In this document: piece after piece, positions 49,640-59,089 of the stretch
Layout of the letters: each line of letters opens with the position of its first letter
How positions within the stretch are numbered: position 1 is the first letter of the stretch
DNA from: Aliicoccus persicus
Lineage (GTDB): Bacteria > Bacillota > Bacilli > Staphylococcales > Salinicoccaceae
Direction of reading: 5' to 3'
Assembly (NCBI RefSeq): GCF_900110815.1
Contig: NZ_FOIT01000007.1
Location: forward strand, 1-64,000
DNA: 64,000 nucleotides
Notes under the pieces: model-generated
Databases searched by the model: none
What the model saw: the letters and a program-made list of their open reading frames with translations, nothing else
What the model was told of the DNA's origin: nothing
Translations under genes and position numbers: made by a program

Positions 49640-51280
49640 TTAGCCTGCACAACAAGATAATTTCGAAACATCTTTATCGAACGTAAGTGCAGCTAATTTT
49701 AGCCCTTCAGCCATTGTTAAATATGGTGCTAGGGTTTCTGTTAAATCTTCTATCGTTAAGCCAAATTTAACAGCTAATGATGCTGCATAGATGACATCTC
49801 CTGCATTCTCAGATACAATATGAACCCCTAATACTTTTAGTGTTTCTGCATCTGCTACTAGTTTAAATACACCGGTTGTTTCACGGTTTACAATTGCTCT
49901 TGGAACAGCATCTAAAGGTAATACAGATGTCTTCACATCATACCCTTTCTCTTTTGCTTGTTCTTCTGTTAAACCAACCGTTGCAACCGTCGGATTCGTA
50001 AACGTAACAGCAGGAACTACCGATAAATCTATTTTTTTGTTTAATCCACCGATAGCATTATCAGTAATAATTCCACCTTCATAGGCTGCTACATATACAA
50101 ATTGCGGTCCTAACGTCACATCTCCTGCTGCATAAATCTTTTCATTACTTGTTTGACCAAAATCATTGATCAGGATTTCATTATTTTTTCCAGTTTCAAC
50201 ACCTGCTGCACTTAAATTTAAAGAATCCGTATTTGGTTTTCTTCCAGTGGCAACAAGTAACTGATCTGATTCAATGACTTCTTTACTGCCATTTACTGTT
50301 ATGTAAACCTTTTTTATCTCTCCACTTTGTTCAACACGCTCAAAAGTTGCCCCTTTGACAAGGTTTATACCCTGTTCAATTAACGCTTTTTCAACTGACT
50401 CTGAAATCTCAGGATCATACTCCTTTAAAAGTCGCTCACTTCTTTGCATAAGCGTTATTTCTGAACCTAAATGATGAAATAGTTGTCCAAGCTCCATTCC
50501 AATGTATCCTGAGCCAATTACAGTTAATCGTTTTGGTATTTTCTTTAACTCAAGAAGTGTTGTACTAGTTAAATAGTCCATTTTTTCAAGTCCTGAAATT
50601 TGGGGCAACGAAGGCGATGCACCTGTTGCAATTAAAAAGCGTTTTGCAGATAACTTTGCCCCATTGACCTCAACCGTACTAGCATCAACGAATTTTGCTT
50701 CACCTTTAATTAAATCAAAATTATATTCATCAATTAAATCCATATATTTTTGATTCCGAAGTTCGCTCACCAATTTATCCTTTTGCGTGATTAAACTAGC
50801 TAAATCCACTTCTCCAGCGGATGTTTGTAAACCTTTAAACGGATTGTCTTTTGATAAATGATTGATTTCCCCTGCCCTAAGAAGAGTTTTTGACGGAACA
50901 CAGCCAATATTCACACAGGTTCCCCCAACCGTTCCACGCTCAATCATTCCAACTTTTGCACCGTATTCTATAGCTTTAATTGCCGAAGAAAAGGCAGCAG
51001 CACCAGAACCAATAATAAGAAGGTCATAATCGTCTTCATTAATTAACGCCAAGTTTTCTAGTGATGATACTTCTTCAATTTCTCCGGCTTGGTAATTTGC
51101 TTCATCAATCGTCTTTATTGCACTTTCAACCTCAATATCATCGGGCAGTTCAAATACTGCTTCACCACGACTAAAATTAGACTCAATATTTTTAGCACCT
51201 ATCTTTTCAAGTGCTGATTCTACGTGTTTTTCACAACCCGTACAAGTCATTCCTTGAATGTTTACCTTAAATTTATTCAT
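49640..51280 (-). CDS. merA: Mercuric reductase MerA
   Basis: MerA reduces Hg(II) to volatile Hg(0) with NADPH. The 546-residue flavoprotein has one N-terminal heavy-metal domain ([15 protein letters not shown]), the FAD motif [15 protein letters not shown], the redox-active [15 protein letters not shown] and the C-terminal vicinal cysteines needed for mercury transfer (KLSCCAG). It follows merR by 24 bp in the same direction. No merT/merP transporter or merB lyase is present, so this is a minimal mercury operon. The gene is transcribed toward the ISL3 transposase. Confidence 0.97.
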   Translation of the reverse strand: MNKFKVNIQGMTCTGCEKHVESALEKIGAKNIESNFSRGEAVFELPDDIEVESAIKTIDEANYQAGEIEEVSSLENLALINEDDYDLLIIGSGAAAFSSAIKAIEYGAKVGMIERGTVGGTCVNIGCVPSKTLLRAGEINHLSKDNPFKGLQTSAGEVDLASLITQKDKLVSELRNQKYMDLIDEYNFDLIKGEAKFVDASTVEVNGAKLSAKRFLIATGASPSLPQISGLEKMDYLTSTTLLELKKIPKRLTVIGSGYIGMELGQLFHHLGSEITLMQRSERLLKEYDPEISESVEKALIEQGINLVKGATFERVEQSGEIKKVYITVNGSKEVIESDQLLVATGRKPNTDSLNLSAAGVETGKNNEILINDFGQTSNEKIYAAGDVTLGPQFVYVAAYEGGIITDNAIGGLNKKIDLSVVPAVTFTNPTVATVGLTEEQAKEKGYDVKTSVLPLDAVPRAIVNRETTGVFKLVADAETLKVLGVHIVSENAGDVIYAASLAVKFGLTIEDLTETLAPYLTMAEGLKLAALTFDKDVSKLSCCAG

Positions 51281-51304
51281 AAAAAAGCCCCTTTCGTTAA
51301 TGTC

Positions 51305-51697
51305 TCATGTTAATGTTTCTATTATTGGACACGAATGTAATTGCTTTTCATCTGGACATCGTTGTTTTAAGTCGTCTAACATAGTTTCAATTCGTTTTAA
51401 ATCCTCTATTTGTTTTTGCACTTCCTTTTGTTTTTTAGAAACAAATTCGAACATGTCTTGACAACGAACTTCATCTTTATCTACAACACCAAGTAATTTA
51501 TAAATCTCGCTTAAAGAAAAACCAAGTTCCTGTATTCGTTTAATAAACCCAACACGCTTAACGTCATCATATGAATATATCCGATAACCAGCTTCCGTTC
51601 GGTGAGGTTCTTGTAATAAATTTTTTCTCTCGTAATATCTAATCGTTTCTTTATTAACTCCACATTTATCTGCAAACTCACTAATGCGATAAATCAT
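51305..51697 (-). CDS. merR: Mercury-responsive regulator MerR
   Basis: The 130-residue MerR protein has the N-terminal winged helix (EFADKCGVNKETIRYYERKNLL) and the three mercury-binding cysteines at positions 79, 114 and 123 (VRCQD, QRCPDEKQLHSCPI), as in gram-positive MerR. It represses and, with Hg(II), activates the promoter in front of it by untwisting the long spacer. It is first in the merR-merA operon. Confidence 0.95.
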   Translation of the reverse strand: MIYRISEFADKCGVNKETIRYYERKNLLQEPHRTEAGYRIYSYDDVKRVGFIKRIQELGFSLSEIYKLLGVVDKDEVRCQDMFEFVSKKQKEVQKQIEDLKRIETMLDDLKQRCPDEKQLHSCPIIETLT

Positions 51698-51720
51698 CTT
51701 ATTTCACCCCATGAATATTA

Positions 51721-51751
51721 TAAACCGCGTACCATAGTACGCGGTCAAGTA
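51721..51751 (-). promoter_or_regulatory. MerR-controlled promoter and operator
   Basis: On the minus strand TTGACC and TATAAT are 20 bp apart, the over-long spacer used by MerR promoters. The spacer holds the dyad ACCGCGTAC-4 bp-GTACGCGGT (51723-51744). Confidence 0.9.
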
Positions 51752-52011
51752 AATTGGACTATTTTATTTTTCCCCAACGTATCACTCGTATGTGATTGAT
51801 ACTTTTATATAATACTATTGATTGTCCTAACATCCCACCAGAAAATCCGATTTAAACACCAGTTGTTTTTAAACTATTAAGAAAGTAATTCCACTATATA
51901 TTCCGAAGACCCATTATTTACCACAATAAAGTTCACTTACGATATCGTAATTTCTTTCAGCTTTATTTCAGAAAATTCTTTCTATGTCGAGAAAAACTTA
52001 TACAAATTTAT

Positions 52012-52077
52012 TATTATTCAAACGTCTGCTTGAATAAAGAAAAACAAGATGTTATGCTATACTCAAACAAATATTTG
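52012..52077 (+). promoter_or_regulatory. CadC-controlled promoter with two dyads
   Basis: TTGAAT (near 52031) and TATGCT, 17 bp apart, can serve as -35 and -10. TTATTCAAACGTCTGCTTGAATAA (positions near 52014-52037) is one inverted repeat, and CTCAAACAAATATTTGAAT (near 52062-52080) is the CadC-type operator overlapping the start of transcription. The remaining 51752-52011 region shows nothing else. Confidence 0.7.
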
Positions 52078-52094
52078 AATGATGAGGTGTATGT

Positions 52095-52463
52095 ATGAAT
52101 AAGAAAGAAACATGTGAAGTTTTTTGTTATGACGAAGAAAAGGTTAACCGGATGCAAGTGAATTTACAAACTGTAGATATTGCCGGTATATCACAGATGC
52201 TTAAGGCTATTGCCGATGTGAATAGGGCAAAAATCACCTATTCCTTATGCAAGGAAGAGGAATTATGCGTCTGTGATATCGCAAATATACTCGGTGTGAC
52301 TGTAGCAAATGCATCTCATCATTTACGCACGCTCTACAAAGAAGGCATCGTTACATTCAGGAAAGAAGGGAAACTCGCGTTCTATTCTCTGGAAGATCAG
52401 CATATTAAAGAAATCATGACGATTGCATTAATACATAGGAAAGAAGTGATTACCAATGTCTGA
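52095..52463 (+). CDS. cadC: Cadmium/lead/zinc-responsive repressor CadC
   Basis: The 122-residue ArsR-family repressor has all four metal ligands of CadC: Cys7 and Cys11 (TCEVFC) and Cys58 and Cys60 (ELCVCD). The recognition helix is [16 protein letters not shown]. It releases the cad promoter when Cd, Pb or Bi binds. GAGGTG precedes the ATG, and the stop overlaps cadA by 8 bp. Confidence 0.95.
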   Translation: MNKKETCEVFCYDEEKVNRMQVNLQTVDIAGISQMLKAIADVNRAKITYSLCKEEELCVCDIANILGVTVANASHHLRTLYKEGIVTFRKEGKLAFYSLEDQHIKEIMTIALIHRKEVITNV

Positions 52464-54690
52464 AGGGATTGCAGAGCTGACTGAAGAAGAAAAAAAAGTT
52501 TACCGTGTTCAGGGGTTTTCCTGTGCGAATTGTGCTGGCACATTTGAGAACAATGTGAAGAAACTACCTGAAGTTCAAGATGCGAAGGTGAATTTTGGCG
52601 CATCAAAAATTGCTGTATATGGTTCTGCAACGGTTGAGGAACTGGAAGAAGCAGGGGCATTTGAAAACCTCAAAGTGGTGCCCGAAAAGTCTCGAGAAGA
52701 AAGTGGACAAGACAAAAAAGAAAAGGAAGTAACCGTTCCATTTTATAAAAAGCACAGCTCTCTGCTCTATTCGCTACTATTTATCGCTTTTGGCTTCATT
52801 TCAATGTTGTTGAATGGTGATGACAATATTCTTACACCGCTGCTATTCATCACTTCCATGATTGTCGGAGGGGCTTCAATGCTGAAAACGGGTCTCCAGA
52901 ATTTAGTCCGGTTTGAATTTGATATGCGAACCCTGATGACAGTCGCAGTGATTGGCGGTGTCATCATCGGAGAATGGGCCGAGGTCGCCATTGTTGTCAT
53001 CTTGTTTGCCATCAGCGAAGCGTTGGAGCGTTTCTCGATGGATCGAGCAAGGCAATCCATCAGTTCATTGATGGATATTGCTCCTAAAGAGGCACTTGTC
53101 AGACGCAACGGACAGGAAATGACAGTGCACGTCAATGATATTGCTGTGGGCGATATCATGATTGTTAAGCCTGGACAGAAAATTGCTATGGACGGCGTAA
53201 TTGTCAATGGCTACTCTGCAATCAACCAGGCAGCAATCACAGGTGAATCAGTGCCGGTTGAAAAATCGATCGATGATGAAGTATTTGCAGGGACACTGAA
53301 CGAAGAAGGCTTACTGGAAGTTAAAATCACTAAATTGGTTGAAGATACGACCATTGCCAAAATCATTCATCTGGTGGAAGAAGCACAAGGTGAGCGTGCT
53401 CCTGCCCAGGCATTCGTTGATAAATTTGCAAAATATTATACGCCTGCCATTATGGTTGTCGCAGTGCTGGTTGCGATTGTACCCCCGTTATTTTTCGGTG
53501 CGAGCTGGTCCACTTGGGTGTATCAAGGGTTAGCGGTTCTCGTTGTAGGTTGTCCATGTGCATTGGTAATTTCCACGCCGATAGCGATTGTTTCGGCAAT
53601 CGGAAATGCTGCCAAGAAGGGAGTCCTTGTAAAAGGCGGGGTCTACCTCGAAGAAATGGGTGGATTAAAGGCCATTGCATTTGATAAGACCGGCACACTC
53701 ACAAAAGGCGTCCCGGTTGTAACTGATTATCGTTTAATCGACAATGCAATTGATGAAAAGGAAATGCTGGCAGTCATCACAGCATTGGAAGATCGTTCTC
53801 AGCATCCATTGGCATCCGCGATTATAAAGAAGGCAGACAGTTATAACCTTCCTTATTCTGATATCTTTGTCGAAGACTTTTCTTCCATTACAGGCAAAGG
53901 GATACGGGGCAAAATCAATAATGAAATGTATTACGTTGGCAGCCCGGCATTATTTGAAGAGATAGAGGCAGCTAATTTCAATGATGCAATTAAAAGTGAT
54001 GTCAAAACACTTCAAGAACAAGGTAAGACCGTTATGGTTGCAGGAACGAAAAATACAGTTCAGGCAATTATTGCAGTCGCGGATGAAGTCCGCGAATCAA
54101 GTAAAGCGGTAATCCAGAAGCTGCATCAGGCAGGCATCGAAAAAACAGTCATGCTTACGGGGGATAATCATAGTACTGCCCGTGCGATTGGTTCACATGT
54201 CGGTGTCACAGATATTCAATCTGAATTACTCCCGCAGGATAAACTAGACGTAATCAAGCAACTAAAAACTGATTATCGTCATGTAGGCATGGTCGGCGAT
54301 GGGGTCAATGACGCCCCGGCGCTGGCAGCTTCCACCGTTGGTATCGCTATGGGTGGCGCCGGTACAGATACCGCTCTTGAAACAGCGGATGTCGCTTTAA
54401 TGGGCGATGACCTGAGGAAACTGCCCTTTACCATCAAACTTAGCCGTAAAACATTGAACATCATCAAAGCGAATATCGCTTTTGCCATTGGAATCAAACT
54501 GATTGCTCTATTGTTGGTCATCCCAGGATGGCTGACACTATGGATTGCGATTCTCTCGGACATGGGTGCCACTTTAGTGGTGGCCTTGAATGGTTTGAGG
54601 CTTATGCGTGTGAAGGAAGATGCATTAAGCTTGGGTTCTTCCCAGATAAGTAAAAGTACTGATGTCGAAATATTGGAGTTGGAAAAATGA
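52456..54690 (+). CDS. cadA: Cadmium-translocating P-type ATPase CadA
   Basis: The 744-residue P1B-ATPase exports Cd2+, Zn2+ and Pb2+. One N-terminal heavy-metal domain has [12 protein letters not shown]; there follow the TGES actuator motif, the membrane CPCALV motif, phosphorylation site DKTGTLT, SQHPLA with the conserved His-Pro, and [12 protein letters not shown]. These define the Cd/Zn/Pb subtype. It overlaps cadC and its stop overlaps the cadD start (ATGA). Confidence 0.97.
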   Translation: MSEGIAELTEEEKKVYRVQGFSCANCAGTFENNVKKLPEVQDAKVNFGASKIAVYGSATVEELEEAGAFENLKVVPEKSREESGQDKKEKEVTVPFYKKHSSLLYSLLFIAFGFISMLLNGDDNILTPLLFITSMIVGGASMLKTGLQNLVRFEFDMRTLMTVAVIGGVIIGEWAEVAIVVILFAISEALERFSMDRARQSISSLMDIAPKEALVRRNGQEMTVHVNDIAVGDIMIVKPGQKIAMDGVIVNGYSAINQAAITGESVPVEKSIDDEVFAGTLNEEGLLEVKITKLVEDTTIAKIIHLVEEAQGERAPAQAFVDKFAKYYTPAIMVVAVLVAIVPPLFFGASWSTWVYQGLAVLVVGCPCALVISTPIAIVSAIGNAAKKGVLVKGGVYLEEMGGLKAIAFDKTGTLTKGVPVVTDYRLIDNAIDEKEMLAVITALEDRSQHPLASAIIKKADSYNLPYSDIFVEDFSSITGKGIRGKINNEMYYVGSPALFEEIEAANFNDAIKSDVKTLQEQGKTVMVAGTKNTVQAIIAVADEVRESSKAVIQKLHQAGIEKTVMLTGDNHSTARAIGSHVGVTDIQSELLPQDKLDVIKQLKTDYRHVGMVGDGVNDAPALAASTVGIAMGGAGTDTALETADVALMGDDLRKLPFTIKLSRKTLNIIKANIAFAIGIKLIALLLVIPGWLTLWIAILSDMGATLVVALNGLRLMRVKEDALSLGSSQISKSTDVEILELEK

Positions 54691-55307
54691 TTATAACGGC
54701 ATTTACAGCTGCTGCCATCTATGTAGCGACAGGAATCGACTATCTCGTCATATTGATTCTTCTGTTTTCGCAAATCAAAAAGAGTAATCAAATAAAACAT
54801 ATCTGGATTGGACAATATATTGGGACAGTCATTATTATAGGCGCAAGTCTTCTGGTCGCATTGGGAGTAGCCAATTTTATTCCTCAACAATGGATGATCG
54901 GCCTGCTTGGATTGCTGCCACTTTACCTGGGTATCAAAATATGGATCAAAGAGGAAGAGGACGAAGATGAAGATAACATTCTCTCCCTTTTCTCTTCAGG
55001 CAGATTCAATCAATTATTTATAACGGTCACTTTCATTGTACTGGCTTCCAGTGCGGATGATTTCGCTATCTATATACCGTACTTTACAACTTTAAATATG
55101 ATGGAAATCATTATTGCCGTCATTGTTTTCATGATCATGGTTGGTGTTCTATGTCTAATCAGCTATCGATTGGCTTCCTTGAATTTTGTTTCAGATAAAA
55201 TCGAAAAATATGAACGTTGGATCGTTCCAATCGTCTTTATAGGATTAGGAATTTATATCCTATTTGAAAATGGCACATTCAACGCTCTGTTCTCATTCCT
55301 ATTTTAA
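54687..55307 (+). CDS. cadD: CadD-family cadmium resistance transporter
   Basis: The 206-residue protein has five to six membrane segments, with [21 protein letters not shown] at the start, an acidic cytoplasmic loop ([10 protein letters not shown]) and the [14 protein letters not shown] motif (about 117-130) typical of CadD. CadD confers cadmium resistance in staphylococci, probably by binding or efflux. Here it is fused to the cadCA operon by a 4 bp overlap; in S. aureus, cadD is usually paired with cadX. The combination is less common. Confidence 0.92.
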   Translation: MIITAFTAAAIYVATGIDYLVILILLFSQIKKSNQIKHIWIGQYIGTVIIIGASLLVALGVANFIPQQWMIGLLGLLPLYLGIKIWIKEEEDEDEDNILSLFSSGRFNQLFITVTFIVLASSADDFAIYIPYFTTLNMMEIIIAVIVFMIMVGVLCLISYRLASLNFVSDKIEKYERWIVPIVFIGLGIYILFENGTFNALFSFLF

Positions 55308-55320
55308 TAGAAAATTTTAT

Positions 55321-55364
55321 AAGCCGATATCTCTCTTTTAATGTGAGATATCGGCTTAATTTTA
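55321..55364 (+). terminator. Terminator of the cad operon
   Basis: AAGCCGATATCTC pairs perfectly with GAGATATCGGCTT around an 11-base loop, followed by AATTTT. Confidence 0.93.
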
Positions 55365-55405
55365 GTGCAAAATATCACTTAAATAAGTGCAAAATAAAGT
55401 CAAAA

Positions 55406-55576
55406 GTCACAAGTAGGTTAGGTCATTCAAGTCCTGAAATTACGCTAAAATACTACTCTCATTTATGGAGTAGGAGTGACAAATCAATCGCTAATGTCAT
55501 TACAGGAGACATAGAAATTAATTTGGCAAAAAATTCACAGATTAACTTTTATGGTAGTCAACACGTTGTAAAATAA
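55406..55576 (+). pseudogene. int: C-terminal remnant of a tyrosine integrase
   Basis: The frame reads SRLGHSSPEITLKYYSHLWS, the last catalytic box of phage-type integrases (Gly-His and the nucleophile Tyr), then ~40 residues to the natural stop. The Arg and His-x-x-Arg boxes are lost where the transposon right end begins. Its place near attR suggests it was the island's own guaA integrase. An in-frame GTG at 55343 lies in the terminator and is not a real start. Confidence 0.75.
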
Positions 55577-55634
55577 CATATTGCACCTCAGGACAGCTAT
55601 CCTGGGATGCTATATTAATTAGGAGGAGCTATAA

Positions 55635-55841
55635 ATGATGGTAGGCACATCAAACGCAAGGAAGCAAAGGAATGCCGTTGTGATCACTATTCCTGCCAAG
55701 TTCCAAATTAAAGCAGGACAAAAGTTTTATATTATTGAAGAGGATGACACGCTGAGACTAATACCTCAAACCGAGGACTTCTTCGAACGCTTAGATGAAG
55801 AACAAGGTCTAGATAAGCTTATACAAAAATATAAACCCTAA
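55635..55841 (+). CDS. AbrB/MazE-like antitoxin
   Basis: The 68-residue protein has a swapped-hairpin AbrB domain: NARKQRNAVVITIPAKFQIKAG (about 7-28), then KFYIIEEDDTLRLIPQ, and an acidic C-terminal tail (EDFFERLDEEQGLDKLIQKY) that would wrap the toxin. GGAGGAG precedes the ATG. It lies 15 bp before the toxin gene, forming a type II toxin-antitoxin operon. As usual, the antitoxin likely binds its own promoter. Confidence 0.8.
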   Translation: MMVGTSNARKQRNAVVITIPAKFQIKAGQKFYIIEEDDTLRLIPQTEDFFERLDEEQGLDKLIQKYKP

Positions 55842-55856
55842 GGAGTGCTGGAGATA

Positions 55857-56192
55857 TTGAACCAGAAAGATGTCATTACAGTTGAAGCATATAATAAAGA
55901 GTCTAACCGATTCAATAAGACAGACTATATAGTCATCAGCAGAGATGAATACAATAGAGTGACCAAACAATGCTTAGCATGTCGTATCGTGTACACGGAT
56001 GAATCTCAACCTTTTCTGGTACCTATTGAAGTGAGTGGATTAAGACGAAATGGTAAGACTAACACGCTAAATATTCATATGATGAAGCAATACAATCCAG
56101 ACGCGACACATTCTGTTGTAGGTAAGATATCAGACAAAGAATTCATGAAGATCGCTCAAGGTGTTACACTCAATTTTAACTTCCCACTCTAG
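55857..56192 (+). CDS. PemK/MazF-like toxin
   Basis: The ~111-residue protein has a β-rich PemK/MazF-type pattern: DYIVISRDEYNRVTKQ (cf. PVVVIS...), CLACRIVYTDESQPFLVPIEVSGL, and NTLNIHMMKQYNPDAT, ending VVGKISDKEFMKIAQGV, like the Ds..ll..v...l of MazF. It would be a sequence-specific mRNA nuclease. TTG at 55857 fits the AAGGAG/GGAG sites; a GTG at 55845 is too near them. Adjacent to attR, it may stabilise the island. Confidence 0.7.
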   Translation: MNQKDVITVEAYNKESNRFNKTDYIVISRDEYNRVTKQCLACRIVYTDESQPFLVPIEVSGLRRNGKTNTLNIHMMKQYNPDATHSVVGKISDKEFMKIAQGVTLNFNFPL

Positions 56193-56312
56193 TCCATTCT
56201 TGAGTTCAAACTAACCTAGACAACTCAAGGATTACACCTAATTTACCCTGCCGAATACCCTGCCATATTATCAAAAACCCTTATAGAATAAGGCTTAGAA
56301 TCCCCTATATTT

Positions 56313-56326
56313 TATTGAGTGGGAAT
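56313..56326 (+). other. attR: right attachment site of the tandem islands
   Basis: Third copy of ATTGAGTGGGAATA, preceded by the conserved right-end sequence. Directly after it the sequence TAACG restores a stop codon, so it marks what was once the downstream flank of guaA. Confidence 0.86.
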
Positions 56327-56343
56327 AACGATGTAAAAAATGA

Positions 56344-56378
56344 AACCCTTTAACCATGGTGGTTAGAGGGTTATTTTT
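56344..56378 (+). terminator. Terminator 18 bp beyond attR, probably the original guaA terminator
   Basis: AACCCTTTAACC pairs with GGTTAGAGGGTT (11 of 12), followed by ATTTTTAT. Its distance from the att core suits the end of guaA before island insertion. Confidence 0.7.
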
Positions 56379-56461
56379 ATAGTGGACAAGCTATGAAAAG
56401 GGCAATTTGAGGGCAAAAATAAAGAGATTCAAATAAAGAAGACTAATTTTCACATAAAAAA

Positions 56462-56527
56462 GAGGTGACCGTCGCAACAGTCAGCCTCAAGTGCATTCAG
56501 CAGATATGCACCACTTTTTGTTTTTTT
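56462..56527 (+). other. Two consecutive hairpins with T-run (possible ncRNA or TA remnant)
   Basis: GAGGTGAC/GTCAGCCTC and GTGCAT/ATGCAC form stems, the second followed by CTTTTTGTTTTTTT. A short hydrophobic frame from GTG 56465 overlaps it. It resembles terminator ends of staphylococcal type I toxin loci, but I cannot show a toxin. The rest of 56528-56947 is AT-rich without recognised features. Confidence 0.35.
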
Positions 56528-56947
56528 ATTCTACTCTACATTAAGGTAGTTATCAAGATTATTGATAAAATATTTTATATCGCTAATTTTTCTTTTGACA
56601 TCTATCCCCCAGTTCCACCTCATAAAATTGGTCTCACAGTGCATGACATCGTTCAAAAACTCATATACTTTTAAATATTATAGACAATGATTAGTATACT
56701 GGTTCTTGGACTATTTTTATATGAATAAAGGACGATTTCACGCATACATCAAATCGTCCAATAAACGGTCGTTATTTGGAATCGCGGTGTATTTAAATAA
56801 AGATGACATAAACATTCATTTAAATTTTTTAGTTGTCATATTAAATACTAATAATATGCACAGTTTCTTTAAAAATTTATTTTAAGCTGATTAATGAAGA
56901 AAGAACTTTCTTTACTAACATCAGTGAAAAATAAATGGAGTGAGAAA

Positions 56948-58522
56948 ATGAAGAAGAAAAATCTATGGTTAATGCTGTTTTCTTTAATGGTTATGTCCAT
57001 TTTGTCTGCTTGTACTGATAATGACAGGGAGACATCGGCAGCCGGCAGTAGAGATGAGCAGGATACAAATGAAGAAACCAATATGGAAGGAGAATCTATG
57101 GAGGGCATGATGGATAGTAATTCTATGGGCGAGGAACACATGGACAGTATGATGAACGATGATTCTATGGATAATGAACATATGGACCATGATGAAATAA
57201 TAAGTTTAACTGATTCAACAGGAGAAAACGAGTTGATAATTCCTCCTGTGCTCAAAAGCGATAGCCAAGAGCAGACAGAATATACCTTGCGTGCACAAAC
57301 GGGTCAAACAGAAATATTCGATGGTGTCCAGACTATAACATACGGATATAACGGATCATTTCTGGGGCCGATGCTTCAGTTTGAAAAAGGAGAGACAGTG
57401 ACAATAAACCTAATCAATGAACTGGATGAGGATACGACTTTCCATTGGCATGGATTGGAAGTTTCAGGTAATAACGATGGCAGTCCACACAATGTACTGA
57501 AACCGGGAGAAGAAAGTACAATCGAATTTGAAGTAACACAGGAAGCTGCAACTTTATGGTTCCACCCTCATCCAAAAGGTCAGACGTCTGAACAGGTGTA
57601 TAATGGACTTGCCGGATTGATATATATTAACGATGAAAATTCCAAAAATCTCGGGCTTCCAAATGACTATGGAGAAAATGATATCCCGTTAATCTTCCAG
57701 GATAAAGTATTTGATGACGAAAAACAGTTGAATTATGATGCAGCAGCGAACGAAGATGGCACAGTCGGGGATACTTCTTTGATTAATGGTACACTGAATC
57801 CAAAATTGTCCGTGGATAAAGAAAAGGTCAGACTTCGATTATTAAATGGGTCGAATGCAAGAAATTATACATTCAAATTGAATACAGATGATGATTTTGT
57901 ACAAGTGGCAACAGATGGTGGATTTTTGAATGAACCAGTATTAATGAAAGAACTGACACTCACACCTTCAGAACGGGCAGAAATCATAATAGATTTTTCC
58001 GAAATCGACAGTAGTGAAGAAATCGCATTAATAGATGAAGAAGGTTCAACGCTATTGCCTTTCGAGGTATCGAATGAGATAGGTGAAGAAACGAACATTC
58101 CTGCCGAGATGAATGATTTCTCTGTCACCGAAGAAGAAAAGAACTTGCCTGTGACGAAAGAGATTGAATTGTTCGGAATGATGGATATGGTGACAATAAA
58201 CGGAAAGAAATTTGATCCGGAAAGAATTGATTTCACTCAGGAACAAGGCGTCACCGAAGTATGGGAAATCTATAACAAACCAGATATGATGGGCGGAATG
58301 ATACACCCCTTTCATATTCATGGCGCTCAGTTCAAAATAATCTCCCGTAATGGAGAAACACCACCAGAAAATGAAAAGGGTTGGAAAGACAGTATTTCTG
58401 TCGCACCAGATGAAACAGTTAGAATTGCTATTCAATTTAAGGATAAAGGTATATATATGTTCCATTGTCACATTCTTGAACATGAAGACAACGGCATGAT
58501 GGGACAGATTAAAGTAGAATAA
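56948..58522 (+). CDS. mco: Multicopper oxidase lipoprotein
   Basis: The 524-residue protein starts at ATG 56948 behind GGAG and has a lipoprotein signal (SILSACTD). A Met/Asp/His-rich segment (about 40-80, GMMDSNSMGEEHMDSMM) could bind copper. The oxidase has all copper ligands: HWHGLE, WFHPHP, HPFHIHG and the type 1/trinuclear HCHILEHEDNGMM. Such enzymes oxidise Cu(I) outside the membrane and give copper tolerance, as Mco does in staphylococci. The 18 extra residues of the longer frame are rejected. Confidence 0.93.
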   Translation: MKKKNLWLMLFSLMVMSILSACTDNDRETSAAGSRDEQDTNEETNMEGESMEGMMDSNSMGEEHMDSMMNDDSMDNEHMDHDEIISLTDSTGENELIIPPVLKSDSQEQTEYTLRAQTGQTEIFDGVQTITYGYNGSFLGPMLQFEKGETVTINLINELDEDTTFHWHGLEVSGNNDGSPHNVLKPGEESTIEFEVTQEAATLWFHPHPKGQTSEQVYNGLAGLIYINDENSKNLGLPNDYGENDIPLIFQDKVFDDEKQLNYDAAANEDGTVGDTSLINGTLNPKLSVDKEKVRLRLLNGSNARNYTFKLNTDDDFVQVATDGGFLNEPVLMKELTLTPSERAEIIIDFSEIDSSEEIALIDEEGSTLLPFEVSNEIGEETNIPAEMNDFSVTEEEKNLPVTKEIELFGMMDMVTINGKKFDPERIDFTQEQGVTEVWEIYNKPDMMGGMIHPFHIHGAQFKIISRNGETPPENEKGWKDSISVAPDETVRIAIQFKDKGIYMFHCHILEHEDNGMMGQIKVE

Positions 58523-58662
58523 TCTTTAATATATGCGAACGTAAAACTAACATTACAATTCTGTGCATTTTCTATGGAGTTTATCAATATCGGTTTATAT
58601 ATAAATTGGAATGGGAACTCGTAATATGTAAGGAATTCTTATTTCACAGGAGGTATATACAA

Positions 58663-58989
58663 ATGGCTCATGAACAACACCAACAACTGATTCAAACGTT
58701 ACATGAATGTGTGGGAGCATGTAATCATTGCTACGATGCCTGTTTGAAGGAAGAAGACGTAAACATGATGGCGGAGTGCATCCGGCTGGATCGTGAATGT
58801 GCAGATATCTGTGCATTCCTGGAACAAGCATTAATGAGAGGCACCCCATTTGCTTCTGATTTGGCAGCAGTATGCGCCAAAATCTGTGAAGCTTGCGGAA
58901 ATGAATGTCAGAAGCATGATCACGAACATTGCCAGAAATGTGCAGAGGCTTGTTTCAAGTGTGCAGAAGCGTGTAAGGAAATCGCCTAA
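58663..58989 (+). CDS. Four-helix-bundle copper-binding protein (Csp-like, DUF326)
   Basis: The 108-residue protein carries Cys in the CxxC and Cxx(x)C patterns of copper storage proteins: CVGACNHCYDAC, CIRLDRECADIC, CAKICEACGNEC, CQKCAEACFKCAEAC. These line the core of a four-helix bundle able to hold many Cu(I) ions. No signal peptide, so it is cytosolic like Csp3. ATG 58663 follows AGGAGG; an upstream frame to 58606 is ignored. It follows mco by 140 bp, supporting a copper role. Confidence 0.92.
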   Translation: MAHEQHQQLIQTLHECVGACNHCYDACLKEEDVNMMAECIRLDRECADICAFLEQALMRGTPFASDLAAVCAKICEACGNECQKHDHEHCQKCAEACFKCAEACKEIA

Positions 58990-59004
58990 AAAAATCAGTC
59001 ATAG

Positions 59005-59052
59005 AAGCAGTGCCATACCAGAGTAATAATTCTGGTATGGCACTGCTTTCTT
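59005..59052. terminator. Strong bidirectional terminator between csp and the APC permease
   Basis: An 18 bp perfect stem (AAGCAGTGCCATACCAGA with its complement, 59005-59022 / 59031-59048) flanked by A- and T-rich ends. Confidence 0.93.
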
Positions 59053-59089
59053 AATCATTTTAGAATTGTTTCAAAATCAAGAGCATTCT

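Larger units (their letters stand above)
47942..55407. mobile_element. Inverted-repeat-bounded transposon-like unit with ISL3 transposase, mer and cad genes
   Basis: The left end (47942-47992) has TGTCACTTT, then two direct CGCTATTTTGCAC copies 23 bp apart. The right end (55364-55407), read inward on the other strand, has TGTGACTTT, then two TATTTTGCAC-type motifs 22 bp apart. The ISL3 transposase begins its 3' end 84 bp inside the left end. Enclosed genes are merA, merR, cadC, cadA and cadD. No target duplication is visible; the right end cuts an integrase gene. The structure is seen; calling it one ISL3-type transposon is inference. Confidence 0.6.
47683..56312. mobile_element. Genomic island B in guaA (second in tandem)
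   Basis: This 8.6 kb unit lies between the internal att and attR. It starts with the same ~180 bp left end as island A, with the target site of the composite transposon still empty (CTCATCAAACTGGATTACTT near 47855). It contains the ISL3 transposase, mer and cad genes in an inverted-repeat-bounded block, a tyrosine-integrase remnant and a toxin-antitoxin pair. The integrase lost its N-terminal part, so mobility depends on another copy. Confidence 0.8.

Noticed and set aside
55343-55405. Start of the integrase frame at GTG 55343
   Set aside because: The stretch is the cad terminator and transposon end; only codons from about 55406 resemble an integrase.
22037-56326. SCC element (ccr/mec type)
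   Set aside because: No ccr recombinase, no orfX/rlmH site and no mec gene are present; the attachment site is guaA.
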